DNA of 64,000 bases from Amoebophrya sp. A120. Its lineage: Eukaryota > Sar > Dinophyceae > Syndiniales > Amoebophryaceae. Positions 57,201-64,000 of the stretch are shown here, in pieces. Below the pieces are notes generated by a model, which did no database searches, was not told where the DNA came from, and saw only the letters and a list, made by a program, of their open reading frames with translations. Every line of letters begins with the position of its first letter. Within the stretch, counting starts at the first letter, position 1. The stretch lies in NCBI GenBank assembly GCA_905178155.1, contig CAJINV010000004.1, positions 2,564,228 through 2,628,227 on the forward strand, in the 5' to 3' direction. The translations under genes were made by a program, and so were the position numbers.

Positions 57201-60200
57201 CACAAATTCCGTTAACGTTAACGCTTTTCACTTTGATAAGCAGCGCCGGTGAGACAGCAGGCGTAGAACGTTTTCGCTTTATCGACCGGCGTTCTACTGC
57301 TGGTCGTCGAAACAGGACGACTTTGTCCCATGGAAAAAAACGCCGGGTGGTAGTGGAACTCGCTTGAGATCACTTCGTCCAAGCAGGGGAAACAGCACAA
57401 GAAACAGTAGTAGTTCGCCTGAAACCAGTATGACAGTGCACAGGTCCCCCTCGTTCTCATTTGTCATGCAAAGTCCACAATCCAGTCGCTTCGCTTCCTT
57501 GGGGCACTGTTTGCATGGCAAATTCCGGCGGAAGCCCAAACAGCACTACAACACTAGGCACACATCAAATTTGTCATGCAGAGGCGCCACGTGTGCTGGT
57601 GTTTGTACTGCTGTTCATGCAAAAATACAAACGAGGGGGACATGCATGGGGGATTGTGCACTCTCATAACCAGGCCACGGGATTGAAGGGTGCGACGAAG
57701 ATGGCGGGCCAAAACCCGGTGAGGAAGATTAACAACTGGATCGGCACCGCATATGCATTGCAAATATGTCTGGGTCTGGTGGGTTGGCACTTGTGATGCT
57801 AAGTTTGGATTCTAAAAAATGAAAATCTGTATTGCGTGACCAGCAAGAGGAGTCCAGTTTGCGCTACGCGGGGAGGTCATTTGTCATGCGGAACAGGCAT
57901 CAGGAAGGCCTCTATAAATCTGTGATGCTAGGTCATGCATTAGCATTACAGACATCCTGGGTCATGCAAAATATGCATGAGAAATCTCGGATTCTTCCAG
58001 ACCCAGACATATTTGCAGTTGATACCGCAATCCAATACACAACCGCATTCTCCGCCTGCTTGCAGTCCCCCGGGGGGCAGCGGATGAAGAAGCTCGGTAA
58101 CGCGAAGATGGTCGAGAGGATGTAGAGACTGTGCGCCAGGCCAATTCGGTTGATGTAGTAATCTCTCCGTTCCCTTTTCTCGATGGGCTTTCGTGCGGAC
58201 CCGCGGGCGGTGAAAAACGCCGCCAGGAAGCTGAAGGCCGACATGTCCATGCTGAGGCTCTGGAGCTTCGCGGTGAACTCGGTTGGCATGCGCCCGACGT
58301 GGAGCTGAATCACCCAGCACGCGAATAGAAACCGAACTGCGCGCAGCGCCGGATAGGAGCCGCCGGTGGAGAGAAGTTGTAGTTTCGGTGGTCCTTGATA
58401 GAGATAGGGGGCTAGAGGATATGATAAAGTTGTTGCAGAAGAAGCCGAGCCGCTCAAAGCATAGGGCGGCGCGTAGAAGTTCTCAACTGGTCGTGGTGCC
58501 AACATATTCTCTCCATTCTGATGAAGAACAGCGTGGGACGACAGCGCGCCTACAACCGGAGTCGCCGTATTGTATGCCACATGGTACGGAGAACTGCTGT
58601 AGTAGACGCTCCCGCTCGACGGCTGCACTTGCACCACGTGCTGCATAATTTGCGGCTGCGCGACCAGCTGCTGCTGTGGAACAACTCCGCCCCTATCAAC
58701 GAGTGGATTCGGCCTCATCCGGTCGAGGTACCGTTCTGGTGGCAGGCCGAGGACGGTCGGTACCGAATTCCAGTGGTACACAAAGTCAAAGTCGTCCCGA
58801 GTTGTACTAGAAGCCATGATTGCTGCTCTCGCTGCCTCCATGATTCCGTGCGTCCGATGCAGAATGCGGTCTCGCGTCGCGCCGTTGGCGTCGGAGACGC
58901 AAAAGGCGAAGGGTTCGGCATTATGCGGCATCCCCGGCGGCGCAGAAGATGATGCACCTACTGCGGAGGTCCTTGTCGTAATATTACTACCCTCTGCAAC
59001 TACCGCACTTGTTGGACTGCGCGGCCTACTACCTGACGGCAAAATCGGGACTGCACGACCTACAACTGGGGCTCCAACCGAGGGCCGGAACGGGGCTGGC
59101 GTTCTCATGGGCAGCCCTGCAACATCTCCTTCGCCTGTTCTTGGCTGGTGCTGTTCAGCAAGTCTCTGTCCGGGAGGCCGGAAGAACATGCGCGGGTACG
59201 CAGATGCCTGTGCAGCACCGAGGCCTACCGCCGCTCGCTCGACGAAATTTTCGTACGCGCGGCCACGAATCATTTTTCCGGTCTTCGTGATCACGGGAAA
59301 AAGGGCCGTTTCGTTCGCCAGGAAAATCACGGCGGCTTTTCGCGGCGCGGCCACCCCACGGTTCACGGTTTGCGCGAGCAGTTTTCCGAGTGTCAGAAGC
59401 AAGTCGTGGAGACGGAGCTCGATTTTCGTCTTCGCAGAAGAAGACTCATTTGCACGACTTCTTGCAGGAGCTTCGTCACCTCCTGCTCCACCCGCGGAAA
59501 TACTTTCCACGCTGCACTCGTTCAATAACAAGCTGCTCATTGCTTCTGTAGGCAAAACGAAGCACAGTCCGAGCTCCTCGCCGTAGACCACACTCGGCGT
59601 CGCAAAGGCCAGAGCGCGAAACTGTTTTCGGTACTTCACGAGACAGCGCTTGGCAGTAGTGAGGACGACGTTTGAGTAGTCTAAGGGAGCTGTTACACGA
59701 CCTTCTGCTGCGCTTTGTAAGGCTCCTCCTGGGCGGTCAAGTGGTGCCATCAACTCGTGGTCGACTAAAGCCACCGCTTGGTCCGCCCGCTTTTCCGCGT
59801 CAAACAAGTTCACCTGTTCGCCACCTCGTTTCAGCACGTCTCGGATCCGCCTATCAAATGCCAAAGTAACGCACTCGTACCAATTGCGTTTATGCATTAC
59901 AAATCTTTATTTTGCTAAGGCAAATCCGCATTTACAAATTGGATTTGTAATGCTAAGTCAATTTGTAATGCAATTCATACTAGTACAAGTACGATGCTTT
60001 TGCAATTCATACCGCCCGCGCAGGTGCAAATTTCCTTCCGCATCGAGTTTGCCCAGGTCGCCGGTACGGAACCAATCGTCCTGGCCTGCACTAGCAACCA
60101 CCCGGGGCCCCCTGACGCAAATTTCCCCGACTTTCCCGACGGGAAGATCCACGAGGGGAAAGGGGGTGGAAGTAACGACACTGGCATCGGTCAACGTTAA

Positions 60201-62748
60201 GACCACTGGCTCCTCCTCCGGATCGTTCTGTTCGTTGTTCACAGAGAATGAACCAGCAGTAGATTCGACGCTTTTATCAACTGCGGCGATGATTTTCAAT
60301 TCCATGCCGGGCAGGACTTTTCCGACAGATTCCAATTGTGCGGGGTTGGGATTTTTGTCCTCATTGATTATTGCATCTTGGCCTTGTACTTGATGTTGAA
60401 GATGTTGGCCAGCTTGTTGATCTCCTCCTTCTGGCTCCATTGATGTTCTTGCCTTCAACATGGTTCTCCATTCTCCTACCGCCGGCGAGCAGATCGGCAT
60501 GGCCTCCGTCATTCCATAGGTTGAGAAAACCGGAACGCGTAGCAACCTCCGCAGGGCCTGGATCTGCTTGAAGTGAAGCCGCGCAGACGCCGACCGGACG
60601 AAGCGAAGATTGTGACGGCCTTGCAAAATTTGCTGCACGACAGAGACATCTTCAGAGGGGTTTTTTGTCATGCTAAAAACTCCGTTCTTTATCGCTTGCG
60701 CACCAGCTACTTCTTCTTGTTCCAGCGTCAGGAGGATTTGGCGGTGCATGGTTGGGACGGCGTAGTACCAGGTGATGCCCCGTTCCACGACAGCGTGAAG
60801 AAAGTCGTGACAGTTGAACTTCGACAGGAGACCCACTCGTCTATCAAATGCAAATATGTCTGGCTCTGGGTCTGGAAACCTGTAATGCTTATATGGTCAT
60901 GAGTGAGTGCGCCTCTAAGTGCAGTATTGCATGACAAATTTTTCAAACGCTTTCTCATAGTCATAGTGCTTAGTGCGCACGACAAACAAACTGCGCTTTT
61001 TCATACCGAAACTGTGGCGCTTTTGTTGCTTTTACGCAATACAGATTTTTTTGTAGTCCTGGGCACGCAATACAAGTTCAACCTTTCCAGACGCTGACAT
61101 ATTTGCATTTCATATCGCCCCCCGGACTCCAAAACCGCGAGGAGGTTGCAGGCAATGCCGCCAATGTGGAACAGGGGCAACGCGTTTAAGCACCGATCGC
61201 TTGTGCGCAGGTCCAAAGAGTCCGCAATCGCTTTTGCCGACAGTCGCAGCTGGGGGGCTGAATACGTGACCAGTTTTGGTTCCCCCGTGGTGGTGCCCGA
61301 TGTGGGGAGGAGGAGGACTGGAGGCTGAGTACTAGTTGCAACACGGTCTGTCTGCTCGTTTTTCTTGTCGGCGCTGAGAGTCTTTGATGTCCAGGTAGGA
61401 AATGGCGGCACCGGTCGTGTTCGTTTGTAGTTTTTGTTTTGCACGACGCAGTCCACGTAAAGAGAAAACTCTTCTTCTTTAATATTCCCCGCAGTTGTTC
61501 CGCTTCCGTCTACTCCTTCCCCATATCTTCTTCGTGCGCTCTCGTCTACCTGTGCATCAATCTTCGTAGTAGAGGCACGCGGGAGTCCGAGGGAGAAATT
61601 CGCGGCGAGCATCGGTAGATCGATGTGCGCACCATCTTCGCTTGTTGTGCTTCGTTGCGTCGAGGCCAAATGGAGTTGCTTCACCACATCTCGGATTCCC
61701 ACTATGCAGTGGCAGCGGAACACGCTGTTGGCTTGGTGCATCACGTCCGGCAGGGGGCCACGGGCGTCGATCGGACAGGCGATGAAATGAACGCGTCTGT
61801 ATGTAGTTGCTGGGGATCTTTTCGGAGTAGATTTTTGTCCTTCTGTGATCATGTCCTCGTGCAGCTCAACCGACGAAGCACGCTTGCTGGTGTCCTCGTC
61901 CATCTTTGCTGTGCCCGTTTCGCTTATCGTCTTTAATAGTGCAGGCTGGTAAAACAACGAGAGGAGCAAAAGTACCTCCTGGACCGCAATTGAAAGGCTG
62001 TTTTGCGGAGAAGAGCTTGTTTCTTTTTGCAGATGTTCGTTTTCCTCCGCAACAAGATTCGGTTCTTTGGCTTCTCCGCCGATCAGGACGCCGATGCGGA
62101 TAACGAGGACACGATGATCGTCATCTTCTTCATCATCTATGACAGTGCACAACTACTCCCCCTCCCCCTCATCTGTATAGCATGAACGGCAATACAAGCA
62201 TCAGCAAGAATGCCGGTTTTGCATGACAGATTTGCACTGGAGTATAGTCCTACTTGGGCTACCAGAACTTGTCATGCACACAGAGCCAAGAGGCAAAGGG
62301 TGGATTGGGTATTTGACATGACAAACGAGGGGGAGGGGGGGTTATGCACTGTCATATCATCCTTGTTCCGACCGCTGGGCGAAGGAGACTTTGCAGGAGC
62401 TTTATCCGCGACATCTCTTTCAGCACCGGACAAGCCCACCTGCTCCGCAGCCTCGGCACCAGCATCTCGAGACGCCGTTTTTCCTCCGAGGAACAAGAAG
62501 TCCTCGTGTAGTGTCTGACCGCGCAAGGCATCAGAAACTGCTTCGGCGAGAGCGTTTCTGTGGAGAAACTCCGCGAGAACAGGGTAGCTGACATTGCACG
62601 TTGGGTCGTTTGAGTCCTGCAGAGCAACGTGGTGCGGATCTCGCAGTGCGACGGATAGAGCATTTTTCTCCTGTTGTACCAGTCCACCTGCAAGCGGTGC
62701 TCCGGCCAGCCGCAGTGGGCTCTCGTCTTGTGTGGTGGAGGGAGGCAT
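54279..62748 (-). CDS. Adenylation domain - membrane acyltransferase-3 - carrier protein fusion
   Basis: Twelve exons: 62748-62357, 62137-61115, 60841-60012, 59851-58025, 57751-57669, 57428-57239, 57074-56973, 56863-56412, 56123-55847, 55637-55025, 54862-54794, 54557-54279. Intron 9 (55638-55846) is GT-AG; ten are introners. Coding length 6087 nt, 2028 residues. Adenylation domain (about 30-950): TSGTTTGEPK (about 407), VFSTYGMTEAMP (about 578), DDWFRTGDLGKLD, RIRDVLKRGGEQVN (about 746) and the catalytic-Lys motif TKTGKMIRG (about 942). A Ser/Pro-rich linker follows. Acyltransferase-3 (OafA-like) membrane domain, about 1250-1800: LRAVRFLFACWVIQLHVG, several hydrophobic helices (LLIFLTGFWPAIFVAPF, VPLIFRGLFIATFLIF) and AYPMYLLHYNVAWYYW (about 1712). 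The carrier domain near the C-terminus has LGLDSFGTTAF with the phosphopantetheine Ser near 1921. Predicted job: activate an acyl or amino acid, load it on its own carrier and transfer it at a membrane. Substrate unknown. Confidence 0.8.
54558..54793. mobile_element. Introner family C (fusion gene intron 11)
   Basis: 236 bp. Ends TATGGTGTTCTCAACTGTTA and GTAACGTTTGAGAACTCCATA; TSD CAATC on both sides. It splits the carrier domain. Confidence 0.93.
54863..55024. mobile_element. Introner family A, opposite orientation (fusion gene intron 10)
   Basis: 162 bp. Ends TATGAATTGCAAAAGCATCG and ACTTTTGCACAGGATA; TSD GCTCG on both sides. Excision restores LDELGLDSF, the carrier motif. Confidence 0.93.
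56124..56411. mobile_element. Introner family F (fusion gene intron 8)
   Basis: 288 bp. Ends TATCCCGTGTAAAAACGTCC and GGACGTTTTTAATCAGAATA, with CCCCAC / GTGGGG and CCAGAGT / ACTCTGG inward; TSD CGCCC on both sides. Only copy in the window. Confidence 0.9.
56864..56972. mobile_element. Introner family G (fusion gene intron 7)
   Basis: 109 bp, the shortest element. Perfect terminal inverted repeats of more than 30 bp, beginning TATCCAGGAAAAAACACCCA, with GCATGACAAAT twice in the middle; TSD TCAAC on both sides. Only copy in the window. Confidence 0.93.
57075..57238. mobile_element. Introner family H (fusion gene intron 6)
   Basis: 164 bp. Ends TATCAAGCAAAATAGTGTTA and CTTTTCACTTTGATA. Inner inverted repeat GTTAACGGTTTTCAC, with its partner CCGTTAACGTTAACG near 57210; GCATTACAAAT, GCAATACAAAT and GCATCACAAAT inside. 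TSD AGCAG on both sides. Confidence 0.88.
57429..57668. mobile_element. Introner family D (fusion gene intron 5)
   Basis: 240 bp. Ends TATGACAGTGCACAGGTCCC and GGATTGTGCACTCTCATA; TSD ACCAG on both sides. Confidence 0.91.
57752..58024. mobile_element. Introner family B (fusion gene intron 4)
   Basis: 273 bp. Ends TATGCATTGCAAATATGTCT and AGACATATTTGCAGTTGATA; TSD CCGCA on both sides. Confidence 0.92.
59852..60011. mobile_element. Introner family A (fusion gene intron 3)
   Basis: 160 bp. Ends TATCAAATGCCAAAGTAACG and CGATGCTTTTGCAATTCATA; TSD CCGCC on both sides. Excision restores HLRGRIRDVLKRGGE of the adenylation domain. Confidence 0.93.
60842..61114. mobile_element. Introner family B (fusion gene intron 2)
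   Basis: 273 bp. Ends TATCAAATGCAAATATGTCT and TGACATATTTGCATTTCATA; TSD TCGTC / TCGCC. Confidence 0.9.
62138..62356. mobile_element. Introner family D (fusion gene intron 1)
   Basis: 219 bp. Ends TATGACAGTGCACAACTACT and GGGTTATGCACTGTCATA; TSD TCATC on both sides. Confidence 0.92.
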
Positions 62749-63726
62749 GGTCTTCAGCTGGATTTGCAGCGTTCGACGGCAGCACCACTACAACCAAGGC
62801 AGTTCAGCGAATGGCTAGGTGTGGTCCTTACAAGTGGGCGTGTGCGCCATCTTGCTCTTGCACTTGCTATCGCCGGTAACATCTAAATTGTCTAAGGGAT
62901 AGGGATACAGATGAACATTATTTTTACGATGGTTCAATCTCAATCAACAACACGAGGACGCGGCCTTGTGCTCCCACTGACGTTGTGCGAGGTCGTTTGC
63001 CGGTGCCGGGTCCAGCGATATCAGAACTCGTGAGGCAAGTACGAATAGAAGCAGTGCCATAATTCACGAAGGCATGGGTCAACATGTAGTGTGAAAATGT
63101 TACATGAGGTCCTGAAGGAGCCAGCGCCAGCAGAACGAAGCAGACTTTAAGTGCAAGCGACAAGTGAAACGAAAGAATGATGTGCACCACAAAAATTAAA
63201 TGTTGACATTGACATTTGATGCCTCGTTTGGGTATGTTGAAAGTCTCTCTTGACTCCTGCTCCAGAGTCAGACCTAATCCGAAACATCCGACGCACCAGA
63301 CACTATCAAGCGCCATCAGAATCTTCAATACGAACATCGATGCGAAGATCAAGAACACGATGATGTTGATGTGTTTCGCCTTGGATTAAATTCTGCGTTT
63401 GCAGCGACGTCCTCGCCATGGTCAGGTATACACCAGAAAAAGATAAAAACTCATTAAATTATATCCACGACGACTACGTGGACGTACCGTTCTCGTCCAT
63501 CATCGATTTGGATTTTCTTTTCCATACACAAGCGCACAGTTTCTGCATGATACATTCATTATTCGTTGGCCATTCGTCGTGTGTTTCATTTTCATTGATG
63601 CAGAACATGGGAGGTCGAAAAACCCTCCTTTCATGAGGTCAAGAACCATCAATCAATCCACGAGCAGCGCAACAGGACAACTTGCAAGAAGTAGCCGAGT
63701 GCATCAAGTCCACCATAGCTTACAAC
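62749..63726. other. Intergenic region
   Basis: 978 bp between the fusion gene start and the ankyrin gene stop. A minus-strand frame (62924-63358) with hydrophobic stretches lacks a clear ATG start or homology, so I do not call it. No introner or repeat was seen. Confidence 0.5.
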
Positions 63727-64000
63727 TCAGCCTGCCCGCAGCGGACTGTTGACGACTACTTCCGGATTGATTCCCGCGTTTTTTGCTTGGATTTCGGCTA
63801 ACACATTTCGCCCCACCTTCGGCTTCTTCCACTTCGCCAAGATTTCGTCCACAATGTGTTGGTTTTCCTGCAGTTCCGCACTGTCAAACGCGGTTTTTCC
63901 GTCGCTTTCCGCCTTCAAGTACGGATCCGCGCCGTGGTTCAGGAGTATCTTGATCGTGGATGTCCGGCCCGCCCGGCAGGCGGCGTTCAGCGCTTCGGTC
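63727..64000 (-). CDS. Ankyrin-repeat protein, C-terminal part
   Basis: The minus frame runs in from the right edge to a stop at 63727. It contains one clear ankyrin repeat: TEALNAACRAGRTSTIKILL then NHGADPYLKAESDGKTAFD, with the GADP turn and the TAFD helix start. The start of the next helix (SAELQENQHIVDEILAKWK) follows. The basic tail GRNVLAEIQAKNAGINPEVV ends shortly after. Ankyrin repeats mediate protein binding; the partner and the rest of the protein are outside the window. Confidence 0.8.
   Translation of the reverse strand, partial: TEALNAACRAGRTSTIKILLNHGADPYLKAESDGKTAFDSAELQENQHIVDEILAKWKKPKVGRNVLAEIQAKNAGINPEVVVNSPLRAG

Noticed and set aside
62924-63358. Hydrophobic minus-strand frame of 144 codons
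   Set aside because: No ATG start and no homology or conservation clue; possibly chance, so left uncalled.

Overview
The window looks like nuclear DNA of a dinoflagellate-type protist, most likely a syndinian parasite of the Amoebophrya kind. This is inferred from four things. All 14 genes or gene fragments lie on the minus strand, as in dinoflagellate unidirectional gene arrays. A short internal array of CCCTAAA (TTTAGGG-type telomere) repeats is present. The genes are eukaryotic (EIPR1, OXNAD1, PDAT/LCAT, IRG, TUTase). Most importantly, many introns are transposon-like 'introner' elements, which I recall being reported from Amoebophrya.

Layout, low to high coordinate, all genes on minus: an unknown coiled-coil protein running off the left edge (1-1220); an unknown protein whose intron 1 is a 5.9 kb introner holding a 93-bp satellite array (1374-8600); a Cid1-type nucleotidyltransferase (9680-11542); a divergent F1-ATPase alpha-like protein (12117-14918); a GC-rich gene-free block; a 2445-residue PDAT/LCAT-like acyltransferase (17196-26049); a secreted-looking coiled-coil protein with a WSC domain and 14 introns (26945-35102); OXNAD1 (35647-37277); a NADAR protein (37550-38191); an IRG-type GTPase (38852-40808); a tandem 5.3-5.5 kb duplication carrying two paralogous multi-pass membrane proteins (42049-44583 and 47500-50025); EIPR1 (51582-53736); a 2028-residue fusion of an adenylation domain, a membrane acyltransferase-3 and a carrier domain (54279-62748); and the C-terminus of an ankyrin protein (63727-64000).

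The main discovery is the intron system. I find 38 elements in at least nine families with unrelated terminal inverted repeats. All have TAT...ATA ends (one C for T at two ends), and almost all are flanked by a 5-bp target-site duplication. Removing each element plus one TSD copy restores the reading frame exactly in all seven host genes. The total lengths are 1266, 7338, 2754, 939, 1098, 1251 and 6087 nt, all multiples of three. Only five of the introns in these genes of the GT-AG type were needed besides these, plus one in the gene at 1374-8600. The families share no ends beyond TAT/ATA, yet all carry the same short internal motif, GCATNACAAA or its reverse complement TTTGTNATGC, usually several times. 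Two elements have themselves been invaded by kilobase-size inserts yet keep their TSDs and are evidently still spliced out.

I saw no tRNA, rRNA, CRISPR, spliced-leader or bacterial-type feature. Promoters and poly(A) sites could not be assigned. Gene models were built by hand from reading frames and have no transcript support.
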